From the NCBI GenBank assembly GCA_001800315.1, contig MGVE01000001.1, positions 62,001-126,000 of the forward strand: 64,000 bases of DNA. The letters are read 5' to 3'. The position numbers were made by a program, and so were the translations under genes. The DNA comes from Elusimicrobia bacterium RIFOXYA2_FULL_47_53 (GTDB lineage Bacteria; Elusimicrobiota; Endomicrobiia; Endomicrobiales; XYA2-FULL-47-53). This document shows positions 17,591 through 26,544 of this stretch, in pieces. Position 1 is the first letter of the stretch. The number at the start of each line of letters is the position of its first letter. Below the pieces are notes generated by a model. That model was not told the DNA's origin. It searched no databases and saw only the letters and a list, made by a program, of their open reading frames with translations.

Positions 17591-18907
17591 TCAGTTTAAC
17601 CTCTTAAAAAAATTCTCAAAGACGCTTAAAATATACACAAGTTTCTCTTTCGTTATTCCGGGGTATACGCCTATCCAGAACAAATTATTCATCACTAAGT
17701 CGGTGTTGTGCAGGTTGCCCACGATCCTGTAGTTAGCGTCTTTATAGGCCGGCTGTTTAATAAGGTTTCCGCCAAAAAGCATTCTTGTGGCTATCTTGTT
17801 GGTTTCCAGAAAGTCAACGAGATCCGCTCTTGAGAACGGAGCGTTTTCTTTTACCAAAACAGTAAAACCAAACCAGCTTGGATCCGATTTAGTAAGGCTT
17901 TCAGGGAGCACAAGATAGCCGGAATATTTTTTAAGCCCATTATATAGATATTCAAAGTTCTTTCTGCGGGCATGAACAAATTTATCAAGCTTTTTTAACT
18001 GCGCGCAGCCTATAGCGGCCTGCATATCGGTCACTTTGAGGTTATAACCGATATGTGAGTACACATATTTATGGTCATAACCCTTCGGCAGCTGCCCGAA
18101 AGTTTGGGAAAAGCGGTGGAGGCAGGTGTTATCATGCCCGGGTTCGCACCAGCAGTCTCTTCCCCAGTCGCGGAACGACATAATAATGCGTTTCAAAAGC
18201 GGATCGCTCGTTAAAAGCGCGCCGCCCTCGCCCATGGTTATATGGTGCGCGGGGTAGAAACTGCAGGTCGCTATATGGCCGTAGGTGCCGGTAAATTTAC
18301 CTGAATACTTTGAACCCAACGCGTCGCAGTTATCTTCAAGAAACCAAAGCTTGTATCGTTTTGCCAGGTGCGCGATTTTTTCAATCTCTACGGGGTTTCC
18401 AAGGGTATGCGGGACAAATATAGCCTTGGTTTTTCTTGTAATTGCTTTCTCAATCTTATCAACCTGAATATTGTAGCTCCCGAGCTCTACATCAATTAGC
18501 ACCGGTACAAGGCCATTCTGTATTATCGGGTTTAAAGTTGTAGGAAACCCACAGGCGGTTGTTATTACTTCATCCCCCGGTTTAAGCCTGCGTTCGTTTA
18601 AAAGCGGAGATGTCAGCGCTGTCACGGCAAGCAGGTTGGCCGAAGATCCCGAATTAGTCAATAGACAGAACTTTGTTCCAAGATAATCGGCGAATTCCTC
18701 CTCAAATCTCTGCGCGTAACGGCCCGTGGTAAGCCAGAAATCAAGCGAAGAGTCCACAAGGTTAACAAGTTCTTTATCATCATAAACCCTTCCGGCGTAG
18801 TTGACATACGATTCCCCCGGAACGAATTTAACGGAATCCTGTTTGGCTTTCCAGAATTTTTCCACAAGGTTCAGTATCTGTTTTCTGATTAATTGCTCTT
18901 TGTTCAA
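17591..18907 (-). CDS. rfbH: CDP-4-keto-6-deoxyglucose 3-dehydrase (RfbH/E1)
   Basis: The 438-residue protein is a clear RfbH: the PLP segment FYPAHHITMGEGGA near residue 218 has His in place of the Schiff-base Lys of aminotransferases, and the Cys run RDCWCEPGHDNTC near 250 fits the iron-sulfur ligands of E1. It removes the C3 hydroxyl of CDP-4-keto-6-deoxyglucose using pyridoxamine phosphate, and needs electrons from a reductase (E3/RfbI). No such reductase is in the window. Start is TTG 18907, with GGAGGG seven bases upstream. RfbF and RfbG, which make its substrate, are at 28-30 kb. Confidence 0.94.
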   Translation of the reverse strand: MNKEQLIRKQILNLVEKFWKAKQDSVKFVPGESYVNYAGRVYDDKELVNLVDSSLDFWLTTGRYAQRFEEEFADYLGTKFCLLTNSGSSANLLAVTALTSPLLNERRLKPGDEVITTACGFPTTLNPIIQNGLVPVLIDVELGSYNIQVDKIEKAITRKTKAIFVPHTLGNPVEIEKIAHLAKRYKLWFLEDNCDALGSKYSGKFTGTYGHIATCSFYPAHHITMGEGGALLTSDPLLKRIIMSFRDWGRDCWCEPGHDNTCLHRFSQTFGQLPKGYDHKYVYSHIGYNLKVTDMQAAIGCAQLKKLDKFVHARRKNFEYLYNGLKKYSGYLVLPESLTKSDPSWFGFTVLVKENAPFSRADLVDFLETNKIATRMLFGGNLIKQPAYKDANYRIVGNLHNTDLVMNNLFWIGVYPGITKEKLVYILSVFENFFKRLN

Positions 18908-18927
18908 GTGAAGACCCTCCGCATAAG

Positions 18928-19995
18928 CTATTTGTCCAGCATATCCTCTTTTTTGAACACTTCATTATAAGGTACGGGGAGCGGCTTGCCGTCAATTCTA
19001 TTAACCTCGTACTTTTCTATAAATTCCCTGTCTTCGGCTATAAGGCATGTGTCAATATGTTTGGCAAACATCCTAACTTTCATACCTCTCTGCAGTATGT
19101 CTTTAAGCGGTTCTTCAAAAAAGTTACCCAGAGAAACATGAATATAGGGGCAGGGCATAATATCGCCGTACATAGTTATAGAGACCATTCTTTTTACCGC
19201 TATACAACCCAGATTAAGCCCGTAAGACGGCGTTAAATGGGTAAAAACATTGTGTTTTTTCTCCAGGCCTCTCATATAATCCATATCGTCTTTTGAAATA
19301 AGCACCGAGTTGTTGCCTTCCCATTCGCCTACGGGTTTCGCGTAAGATACAAACACGCCCACCCCTTTATTGTTAAGGAATGTAATAAAATCCACAAACT
19401 CCTGAGAACGAACCCTTTGTTTAGTGACTACGGTCTGAACGATGATGTTGAGTCCCGCCTTCTGTGCGGCGTCTATGGCTTTCATACAGCGTTCGTGGGA
19501 ACCGCTTTTGCGCCTGAAGTCATCGTGGTCCGGAGCCGAAAGGCTGTCAATGCTGAGCTGAATCTTGTCCACTCCGATATCTTTTAAGTGTTTAGCGCGC
19601 GCCTCATCAAGGAACCAGCCGTTTGTATCGGAGGTTATGTAGAATTTCTGAGGATCAATGGCTTTAATAATATCGTCAAACTCGGGGAAGATTAAAGGCT
19701 CGCCGCCCGTGAGTACTATATGGGCAAGGCCCATCTCATCGGCCTGGCGCGAGAGTTCTTTAACATCGTTAACCGTAAAATTGCGATTTTTTTTCTCCAT
19801 TTTAGATATACAGCAGTGCTCACAACGAAAGTTGCACCTGTAGTCGTATTGAAACTGGAGTATCGCGATACTCTCGCCCTTCTTCACTTTTTCGTCATAT
19901 TTCATTATTTTTTCGTAAACATAGGGCTTCTCATTTTTCAGTTTATTTCTTTTATCTATCTCGCTTTGGGTCAGCTTCTTATCTGCTGCTTGCAT
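18928..19995 (-). CDS. Radical SAM/SPASM-type protein
   Basis: The 355-residue protein has the radical SAM cluster motif CNFRCEHC near residue 58 and the following GGEPL near 96, and a C-terminal Cys-containing region (C-P near residue 288, others downstream) resembling a SPASM or twitch domain. I choose ATG 19995, preceded by AAAGGAG nine bases upstream, over an ATG at 20043 that would overlap the NUDIX gene by 65 bases; even so it overlaps by 17 bases. SPASM proteins include peptide modifiers and sugar dehydratases or epimerases. Lying between rfbH and a NUDIX gene in a sugar cluster, a role in deoxysugar or sugar-alcohol chemistry is plausible but unproven. Confidence 0.88.
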   Translation of the reverse strand: MQAADKKLTQSEIDKRNKLKNEKPYVYEKIMKYDEKVKKGESIAILQFQYDYRCNFRCEHCCISKMEKKNRNFTVNDVKELSRQADEMGLAHIVLTGGEPLIFPEFDDIIKAIDPQKFYITSDTNGWFLDEARAKHLKDIGVDKIQLSIDSLSAPDHDDFRRKSGSHERCMKAIDAAQKAGLNIIVQTVVTKQRVRSQEFVDFITFLNNKGVGVFVSYAKPVGEWEGNNSVLISKDDMDYMRGLEKKHNVFTHLTPSYGLNLGCIAVKRMVSITMYGDIMPCPYIHVSLGNFFEEPLKDILQRGMKVRMFAKHIDTCLIAEDREFIEKYEVNRIDGKPLPVPYNEVFKKEDMLDK

Positions 19996-20506
19996 TCTTT
20001 TTATCTCCTTTGAAATACTTTCTATACATTCCGTGAAAAGCAATTATGTTTTCAGGGCACTCGGCAAACCAAGCCCACTCGCCCGGTTTTGGAGCCGCGC
20101 CCGCGTACTTAAGTCCATTGTCAGGAGCTTTGGTCAGCCTGCATTCATACAAAAGCGATATAAAATGTCCGCGGTTCTTTCTTTTTGGAACTATTATCTG
20201 GTTAACCGCGATCGGTTCCCTGCCGTGCTTCACCTTTGCGCCGAGTTCCACCGCCGCAACCGCTTTAATCCTGTCCCGGATGGTTTCTTTGTAGCGGATA
20301 ATGCCGCCGGGAATATGCCAGGCCGCGGGGCTGTAGCCATCGTCGCGCCAGGCCAGAATAATCTCGCCTTTTTCATTCCGTATTAAAAGATCAACATTTA
20401 CCGATGGGACTATCCTTGTTGAAAACAGGAATATATCATCAGGCAGGCCCTTATTCGGGTCCTTAATTGCTGACTCCAGCTTCTGTATGTGCTCGCTTAT
20501 TTTCAT
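19979..20506 (-). CDS. GDP-mannose mannosyl hydrolase-like NUDIX protein
   Basis: The 175-residue protein has a NUDIX fold with LLIRNEKGEIILAWR near residue 40 and a degenerate Nudix box GGIIRYKETIRDRIKAVAA then ELGA around residues 66-90. The usual REUxEE core is AVAAVE, retaining one Glu; this pattern is characteristic of GDP-mannose mannosyl hydrolases (Gmm/NudD), which cleave GDP-hexose to GDP and sugar. In a locus with PtmE-made GDP-sugars it might trim GDP-linked intermediates or the pool. It precedes the radical SAM gene with a 17-base overlap. Confidence 0.82.
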   Translation of the reverse strand: MKISEHIQKLESAIKDPNKGLPDDIFLFSTRIVPSVNVDLLIRNEKGEIILAWRDDGYSPAAWHIPGGIIRYKETIRDRIKAVAAVELGAKVKHGREPIAVNQIIVPKRKNRGHFISLLYECRLTKAPDNGLKYAGAAPKPGEWAWFAECPENIIAFHGMYRKYFKGDKKNASSR

Positions 20507-20532
20507 GCTATTTCTAACCCTGATATAAGCAA

Positions 20533-21708
20533 CTAAATAATGGGTTCCGGGCCTGAGTCGCGAAGTATCGCAAGGCTCATTTTGCCCGAATACCGATTTT
20601 TCACTATTTTTGCGACCTCTTCAGAATAGCCGCCCGCCATAATTATAAGCGAATCAACGGGCTGTGACAAAAGCTGTTCCGGAGCCACTATCGGTATATG
20701 GGTCGCCGGCGAATACCTACCTTGTTTGAAGGGCGCCGAGTCAACTATGTATTCAATTTGCGAAGCCATGCCTGTAAGCGATATTAATGCCAGCGCCTGA
20801 TGGCCGGCGCCCCAGACAGCTACTTTTTTGCCCTTAAGGCCGGCCAAGTACTTTGAAATATTTGATTTCAAAAGTTTTTCCTGCTCATAAAATGAGCTGA
20901 GGTTGATACTGGACTTAACCTGAGACATTACAGCGGTATTAATAACCGGGTTTTTTCTGACCCGGGCCGAAATTATATAGTCATGCCAGATATCAACGCA
21001 TTCAATAACATCAAACCCCGCCAGGCTCAAAGTGTTTAAGAGTGTATCCCTTGTGAAATAGAACAAATGGTCCGGAATAAACTCCGCGAACATTTTATTC
21101 CTTATTATCATGTCAAAGTTCGGAACTTCAACGAGCCCCACTGCTTTATCCGCAAGGTTTGCCCATATCCCCTTCAAAACATCCACGGCATTCGGCATAT
21201 GCTCCAGAAAATTTAAGATATAAAATGAATCAAAGGGAGCGTTTTTGAGCCTGACCAGTGAGCTGTCAATATATGCCTTTTCAACTTTAAGCCCGAGTTT
21301 GCGGCAGTCCTCAACCGATTCATCGGAGTACTCAATCCCATAGGCATCAACGCCAAGGCCGTTCATTATTGAAAGGTATTCGCCTTTTCCGCAGCCCAAC
21401 TCTAAAATCTTTTTTGACGCAAGCGAATACTTTGAAATAAATTCCGAAAACTGGCCGGCTCTGAAGGATTTCATCGCGTCGGAAATACCCGCGGAGCGAA
21501 TTACTTCTCTGTAATATGGCACCGGCTCAATAGAGAGCTGAACAAGGCCGCAGGCAGAACACTGAAAAATGTCAAGATCTACGCCTTTCTCGCTCTTGAT
21601 TTCATCCGGTCCCGGAAAAAACTGCGCGCCCTTCGGCATATTCTTGTAGCTTAGAAGAGGCTCCTGAAACAATTCGCCGCGGCATGTCCTGCATTTACGC
21701 TGGTTCAT
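20533..21708 (-). CDS. Zinc-domain class I SAM methyltransferase (sugar C-methyltransferase type)
   Basis: The 391-residue protein has three recognisable parts: an N-terminal zinc-ribbon-like domain (CRTC at residues 6-9, CSAC near 53), a SAM-binding Rossmann domain (LELGCGKGEYL near 98, LNFLEHMPNAVD near 167) and a C-terminal domain with VAVWGAGHQALAL near 296. This three-part layout is that of the Methyltransf_13/11/14 family, which includes TylC3-type NDP-hexose C3-methyltransferases. It would be a natural tailoring enzyme for a 4-keto-deoxysugar. It lies six bases before an SDR gene and 26 bases ahead of the NUDIX gene. Substrate unknown. Confidence 0.85.
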   Translation of the reverse strand: MNQRKCRTCRGELFQEPLLSYKNMPKGAQFFPGPDEIKSEKGVDLDIFQCSACGLVQLSIEPVPYYREVIRSAGISDAMKSFRAGQFSEFISKYSLASKKILELGCGKGEYLSIMNGLGVDAYGIEYSDESVEDCRKLGLKVEKAYIDSSLVRLKNAPFDSFYILNFLEHMPNAVDVLKGIWANLADKAVGLVEVPNFDMIIRNKMFAEFIPDHLFYFTRDTLLNTLSLAGFDVIECVDIWHDYIISARVRKNPVINTAVMSQVKSSINLSSFYEQEKLLKSNISKYLAGLKGKKVAVWGAGHQALALISLTGMASQIEYIVDSAPFKQGRYSPATHIPIVAPEQLLSQPVDSLIIMAGGYSEEVAKIVKNRYSGKMSLAILRDSGPEPII

Positions 21709-21714
21709 TAGATC

Positions 21715-22596
21715 CTATAATTCGTTAGTATCTATGATATTCTTATTTGACTCGTAATACACATAGAGGTTCTTTATTGATTCTTTTAAAGGCATAAATG
21801 TAAAGCCGGGCAGCTCGCCAAGCAGAAGCGAATTGTCTCCGCTGTATTCTTTTCTAAGGCCGCTTTCCCTGGTAACCAGTTTTAAGGGTTTACCGGAAAT
21901 GCCTGAAATAGCGTTAACAATCTCCGTGTAATCACAGGTTGTGCCCGAACAGACATTGTAAACACTGTGCTTCGGAGTGTTTTCTATAAACCAGGACAGC
22001 ACCCTGATAAAATCATCTATATACAAATAATCAAACACCACATTCTGGCTGACATTTACATCTTTGCCCGCAAGTGAACAGCAACAGGCCCTGGATATAA
22101 AGCGGTATTTCCAATCTTCATATTTGCCGAATACCGAGAATACTCTCAGGTTATATATATTCTTATTTGACAGCGCGTACTTTGTCATCAGGTATTTGGA
22201 ATAACCGTACTGGTCTTTCGGGACATGCGTGTCAAAATAGCTTTCCTTCATTTTAGGGGCCCAGTTTTCCCTGCAAAACTCAGCGCCCGAACCGAAATAT
22301 ATCAATTTCCTGAAAAATCCGCTGCATCTGGTAATATTGAAATACATGCGCAGGTTGTTTTCAAGCACTTTGGCCGGGTCCTTGGGCGAATACTTTGGAG
22401 CCGGGTCGTAGGTCGCGGAATGCAAGACAATATCAAACTTGCCGTCTTTGAGGCAGTCAGAAACCGCGTCCGGGTCCAGTAAATTAAGCTCGGAGCTATT
22501 TTTGGAAACAATAGCGTATTCAGAGCCTAACTGCTCTTTTATGTTTCTGGCGATAAACCCGTTGCCGCCGGTAAGAAGAATTTTCACTTTACCCAT
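21715..22596 (-). CDS. Extended SDR, candidate CDP-4-keto-dideoxysugar reductase
   Basis: The 293-residue NAD(P)-dependent epimerase/dehydratase-type SDR has GGNGFIA at residue 10 (the last Gly of the usual GxxGxxG is Ala), GSGAEF near 103 and YGYSK near 132 as the Tyr-x3-Lys pair. It is not a clear member of any named enzyme group. Its location between a C-methyltransferase and a radical SAM gene in the rfbFGH region suggests it could reduce the C4 keto group of the 3,6-dideoxysugar, as paratose, abequose or yersiniose reductases do. That role is inferred only from position. It is six bases upstream of the methyltransferase gene. Confidence 0.78.
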   Translation of the reverse strand: MGKVKILLTGGNGFIARNIKEQLGSEYAIVSKNSSELNLLDPDAVSDCLKDGKFDIVLHSATYDPAPKYSPKDPAKVLENNLRMYFNITRCSGFFRKLIYFGSGAEFCRENWAPKMKESYFDTHVPKDQYGYSKYLMTKYALSNKNIYNLRVFSVFGKYEDWKYRFISRACCCSLAGKDVNVSQNVVFDYLYIDDFIRVLSWFIENTPKHSVYNVCSGTTCDYTEIVNAISGISGKPLKLVTRESGLRKEYSGDNSLLLGELPGFTFMPLKESIKNLYVYYESNKNIIDTNEL

Positions 22597-22610
22597 ATCC
22601 CTGTAACCCG

Positions 22611-23687
22611 TTATTTTGTAACGGCAGCCGAATCCAGGTACTCACCGACCAGATGCATATCGCACTCTTCATTGCATTTAAATCCTTTAGCGACATTGAA
22701 GTGGTCTTTCCTGAACTGCTCGTATTTTTTACCGTTCCATATCTCGGACAGCCTGTTTTCTCTGACATTGCCGAGAATAATCTCGTTATTATAATCTTCC
22801 ATACACATCGTGGCTTCCGCGTTTGACTTGATCGTCATTGACATCCAGGGGTGCTTGCATATCTCGGACCAATGGACCGATTTGGTTCCGTGGAAATCTT
22901 TCCTGTACCATTGCTGGTCTTCGCTTTTGAGGTAGACATATACATCCAGTCCCTTGAACGCGTCCTCAAGCTTTTTGAACTCTTCTTCCTGCCAAGTGTT
23001 GTTTAAATCCAGCATGGTTATGATAATATTGGTCTTGTAGTTCTTTTTTGCTTTAAGGTCAAGCAGTTGGTTGATTCTTTTGTAGCTCTCCGTGAAGTTA
23101 GAAGCTTCGCCCCTGATTTCCTTGTGTTTCTGGTCATCAACGCTTTCAATGGAGTATTTTATATAGCTCAGGCCGTTGTCAAACATATTTTCAGTGGCTT
23201 TTATGTCAATATTCGCCGGATTACAGCTGAAATACGAGAAAAACCCTTTATCCGAGAGCAGTTTGACATACTCGGGCATATTTTTGTCCAATAAGGGATC
23301 GCCGTAGCCGTGCAGCTGAATAACTTTCGGGATAATGTATAAGAAAAAATTGTTTTCGCTCTGAACATCCCTTCCGATTCCGTATTTTTCCTGTATAAAC
23401 TTTTCCCAGGTTTCCCACTCAGTTTTGTTCCAGGGGCGCAGCTGGCTTATCACATCCAGAAATGTTGCCCTGTCAATAGTCTCAACTTTCCTTGTCATTC
23501 TGGTGGTGCGCGGACACATTTTGCAAAGCATGTTGCAGGCGTTTGTTGTCTCAATATTGTAGACAACCGGTTCCTTGCTCCTGAAAGATTCAAATTTTTC
23601 TATGATGAAATTCCTGTCAAAGCGTTCGCCTTTCATCATTTTCTGGGCGAAATCATGGGCCTTCATGTAAAAATTAATATCAAACAT
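22611..23687 (-). CDS. Radical SAM/SPASM protein
   Basis: The 358-residue protein has CNMLCKMC near residue 50 (CxxxCxxC) with TTRMTRKVETID after it, YGDPLLDK near 129 and a C-terminal SPASM-like region: CKHPWMSM near 279, CMED near 296 and CNEECD near 341. It would carry at least two iron-sulfur clusters and use SAM to start radical chemistry. It is only distantly similar to the other SPASM protein at 18.9-20.0 kb. Its neighbours are an SDR and a Gfo/Idh dehydrogenase. A possible function is dehydration, epimerisation or oxidation of a sugar, but peptide modification cannot be ruled out. The N-terminal 45 residues are helical and family-specific. Confidence 0.87.
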   Translation of the reverse strand: MFDINFYMKAHDFAQKMMKGERFDRNFIIEKFESFRSKEPVVYNIETTNACNMLCKMCPRTTRMTRKVETIDRATFLDVISQLRPWNKTEWETWEKFIQEKYGIGRDVQSENNFFLYIIPKVIQLHGYGDPLLDKNMPEYVKLLSDKGFFSYFSCNPANIDIKATENMFDNGLSYIKYSIESVDDQKHKEIRGEASNFTESYKRINQLLDLKAKKNYKTNIIITMLDLNNTWQEEEFKKLEDAFKGLDVYVYLKSEDQQWYRKDFHGTKSVHWSEICKHPWMSMTIKSNAEATMCMEDYNNEIILGNVRENRLSEIWNGKKYEQFRKDHFNVAKGFKCNEECDMHLVGEYLDSAAVTK

Positions 23688-23715
23688 ATACCCTCTGTGA
23701 AAATATATTTTGCCT

Positions 23716-24678
23716 TTATGATCGTTTTAGTACTTTCAATGCCAAATCAAGCGATGCCACACCGTCATTAAGCCCGCATACCGGAGCCTGGGCGCCTTTT
23801 GCAACCTCTACAAAGTGGCGCATAAGATCAACGAACATACTGTTTCTTTCAAAACCCTCGGCCGGCATAATATCGTTACGGGAAGCCGTGCCTGCTGAGA
23901 AGCACGACAGCCTGCCGTCCGCGTTGTTCCAGTTAATCGTTCCCTCGGAGCCGGTTATCTGGAGTGAATGCGAGGGCGGCCTCTGAATATAGTCAAGGTG
24001 CATTGAGCCGATAGCATCGTTTGGAAACTTTAGCGCTATCTCGGCGTTGTCTTCTACATCTAAACCCCAGCCGCTCAGCGTGTCGGTGCGGGACCACAAG
24101 AGTTCTGGTTTGCCGAACAGCCAGATTAAATAGTCAAACGGGTGGCATAGCGTTAAAACAACACCGCCGCCAAGGTCCTTCTTCGCGGCATAGCTTTCCC
24201 TGAAATTTTCCCAGGGATGCCAGTCCGGCAGGTATTCTCCCCAGTGCGACTTAACCGAGACAACCTTCCCTATTCTGCCTTCCTTTAACAACGCCGGAAT
24301 TTTTGAAAGGGTTGGGTGGAACCTGTACTGGTAGCCGACCAGAACTTTTGCGGAATTATTGCTGACAGCCCGTTGCAGTTCCGAGAGGCGTTCCATTGAA
24401 TCTGATACCGGTTTTTCCAAAAATATGGCGCAGCCGGCTTCAGCCGCGGGCAAAGCCACATCAAGATGCATTGAAGTGGGATTTGATACTATAACAGCAT
24501 CGGGCTTATGCTTGAGAGCTGTTTTGATGTCCGACTCAACCGGGAATCCGGCAAGTTCATCGTCGGGCAAAGTGCTCTTTTTGCTCCTTAGAAGCACAAT
24601 ATCCTTCTCACCCAGCGAAACAAGGTTTTTTAAATGCCTTCTACCGATAGAACCCAACCCTGCTATAAGAAATTTCAT
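23716..24678 (-). CDS. Gfo/Idh/MocA sugar dehydrogenase (second copy)
   Basis: The 320-residue protein has the dinucleotide-binding IAGLGSIGRRH at residue 4, EKPVSDSM near 94, and LGGGVVLTLCHPFDY near 171. It is a paralogue of the protein at 8.25-9.19 kb, sharing blocks such as GxIGxxxxxR, YLPxWxP and SYxAxxxLGGGV. It should interconvert hydroxyl and keto groups of a sugar or ulosonic acid using NAD(P). It lies between the TPP enzyme and a radical SAM gene, 28 bases after the former. Each NeuB-like gene in the window thus has a Gfo/Idh partner within a few genes. Confidence 0.86.
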   Translation of the reverse strand: MKFLIAGLGSIGRRHLKNLVSLGEKDIVLLRSKKSTLPDDELAGFPVESDIKTALKHKPDAVIVSNPTSMHLDVALPAAEAGCAIFLEKPVSDSMERLSELQRAVSNNSAKVLVGYQYRFHPTLSKIPALLKEGRIGKVVSVKSHWGEYLPDWHPWENFRESYAAKKDLGGGVVLTLCHPFDYLIWLFGKPELLWSRTDTLSGWGLDVEDNAEIALKFPNDAIGSMHLDYIQRPPSHSLQITGSEGTINWNNADGRLSCFSAGTASRNDIMPAEGFERNSMFVDLMRHFVEVAKGAQAPVCGLNDGVASLDLALKVLKRS

Positions 24679-24706
24679 ACCCCGACTGCTCTGTTCATTA
24701 AATTAT

Positions 24707-26509
24707 TTATTCCTCAAGCGGCGGAATTATCATGTTTGACAGGAACTCTTCGCGTTCCAGAAAGGGCCAAAGGTCTTCCAGCGGTTTTGAAATCATTGTA
24801 CCGTCAGGCTTCTGCATTGACATCATGCTTGGCGCTCTCGGTTCGTCAAAGGGAGTCATAATCTCGCAAAGCACCGTGCCGGGTGTCTCAAGGACAGTCG
24901 CAATATCTTTCTTCAGGTTTGACTGATCGCTGATTTTTGTTACCTTGAGTCCGTACGCGGACGCTATGTTTGAGATATTTGGAAGGCTCAAGCCGCTGGT
25001 GGAATCGGCTCCCGAGAGCCTGTTGAAATATCTTGACTGTGAAGTCCTGATTGAGGCATAGCCTCCGTTATTTAATATGAATAGCTTAATGGGAAGCTTG
25101 AGTCTGACCATGGTATCAAGTTCCTGAATATTAAACTGCATGCCGCCGTCGCCATCAACGCAAATGGTGCGTTTGCGCCCGCTTGCAAGGCACCCCCCTA
25201 TAGCCGCCGGCAGGCCGTTGCCCATTGAGCCGAGAGCAGTGGTATTCACGACTCGCTGTCCTTTTTTCGCTTTATAGGCCAGAAGAAATGTCTCTATGCC
25301 GGCGCCGGAACTGCAGGGAATAATAACATCATCTCCCGTAAGAAGATCCGAGAGGGTATCAGTAAAAGTATAGGTGCTGACCGTCTTTGCTTCTTTGTAT
25401 TCCGGCAGTACCACGGGATATTTTTTCTTCCACTCTTTGCACCTGTTTATCCAGGGCGACCTGTCAACATTAGATATCCTGGCGGCAAGTTTAATGAGTT
25501 CTCTTATGAATGCCCCGGCATCGGCGCAGACAGGAATATCAACTGTGGTTTTCATCTTTTTAAGCTCTGTTTTGTCAATATCAACCATAACTTTTTTCGC
25601 GGCTCTGGCGAACTTATCGTGGGCGTAGCCTGTTACGACAATATCAAGCCTGGCGCCGATACTTATCAGAAGGTCTGAATTCTGCAGGGCAAAATTTGCC
25701 CCTCTGGGAGCCACCGGGCCGGGGCGCCCGACAAGCAGTTCATAATCGTCCGGGAGCATATCCATGGCTGGCCAGGTAAGCAAAACCGGTATTTTAAGTT
25801 TTTCTAAAAGCGTTAACGCGTCTTTTATGGAGTTTGAAAGCCGCACGCCGTTGCCGAGGAAAATGACAGGCCTGGACGATTCATTAAGCAGTTTAATTGT
25901 CTGCTCCGCTTTAATGGAAAGATCATTGGAGTTGGCGGTCACGGGAATCTCTGACTTGCTGAAACTGATTAGCTTATCAGTTTCAATCATGGATGCCTGC
26001 ACATCAAGCGGGATGTCCAGCCAGACCGGGCCCGGCCTTCCGTTGCGGGCAAGATAGGCGGCTTTCTCAAGATGATAGCGGATTAAGTTCGGGTCCATAA
26101 CAACTACGGCGTATTTGGTTATGGGTTTTACGATAGAAACGATGTCAACTTCCTGGACTCCGTTTTGCCTGACTCCGAGATCGCCTATTAAGTCAGCGCG
26201 CTTAACCTGTCCGGAAATAAAAATGCACGGGGTTGAATCCAGCCACGCGCCGGCAACGCCGGTAACCGCGTTTGTGCCGCCCGGGCCCGTCGTAACGAGC
26301 GCGGCGCCGATATTGTTTGAGATTCTGGCGTAAGTCTCAGCGGCCATGGCGCTTGCCTGCTCGTGGTGGTTGCAGACAAACTCAAAATCTCTATTGTGTC
26401 CAAAAGAGTCGTTTAGATGCATTGCCCCGCCGCCGGGCACCATGAAAACATGCTTAACACCCTGAGCAGCTATAAATTGCGCGACATAATCGGATAATTT
26501 AATTTTCAT
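24707..26509 (-). CDS. Thiamine-diphosphate enzyme, acetolactate-synthase-like
   Basis: The 600-residue protein has the three-domain plan of the ALS/PDC group: N-terminal Pyr domain with the catalytic Glu in HHEQASAMAAE near residue 49 and TGPGGTN near 74, a central domain around 200-330, and a C-terminal PP domain with the TPP/Mg motif GDGGMQFN near 451 ending in LNNGG near 478. True acetolactate synthases act in valine/isoleucine synthesis; no ilv genes are nearby. In a cluster with rfbF, rfbG and rfbH it may instead resemble YerE, a TPP enzyme that adds a two-carbon acetyl unit to CDP-4-keto-3,6-dideoxyhexose to form a branched sugar. That match is by context, not proven homology. Confidence 0.85.
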   Translation of the reverse strand: MKIKLSDYVAQFIAAQGVKHVFMVPGGGAMHLNDSFGHNRDFEFVCNHHEQASAMAAETYARISNNIGAALVTTGPGGTNAVTGVAGAWLDSTPCIFISGQVKRADLIGDLGVRQNGVQEVDIVSIVKPITKYAVVVMDPNLIRYHLEKAAYLARNGRPGPVWLDIPLDVQASMIETDKLISFSKSEIPVTANSNDLSIKAEQTIKLLNESSRPVIFLGNGVRLSNSIKDALTLLEKLKIPVLLTWPAMDMLPDDYELLVGRPGPVAPRGANFALQNSDLLISIGARLDIVVTGYAHDKFARAAKKVMVDIDKTELKKMKTTVDIPVCADAGAFIRELIKLAARISNVDRSPWINRCKEWKKKYPVVLPEYKEAKTVSTYTFTDTLSDLLTGDDVIIPCSSGAGIETFLLAYKAKKGQRVVNTTALGSMGNGLPAAIGGCLASGRKRTICVDGDGGMQFNIQELDTMVRLKLPIKLFILNNGGYASIRTSQSRYFNRLSGADSTSGLSLPNISNIASAYGLKVTKISDQSNLKKDIATVLETPGTVLCEIMTPFDEPRAPSMMSMQKPDGTMISKPLEDLWPFLEREEFLSNMIIPPLEE

Positions 26510-26544
26510 TTCACACCTGTTATTTTATTTAATTGAAAAACCCT

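Noticed and set aside
24707-26509. TPP enzyme as the branched-chain-amino-acid acetolactate synthase IlvB
   Set aside because: No ilvN or other ilv genes adjacent, and the gene is surrounded by CDP-sugar and NeuB-type genes. Not excluded, but not the favoured reading.
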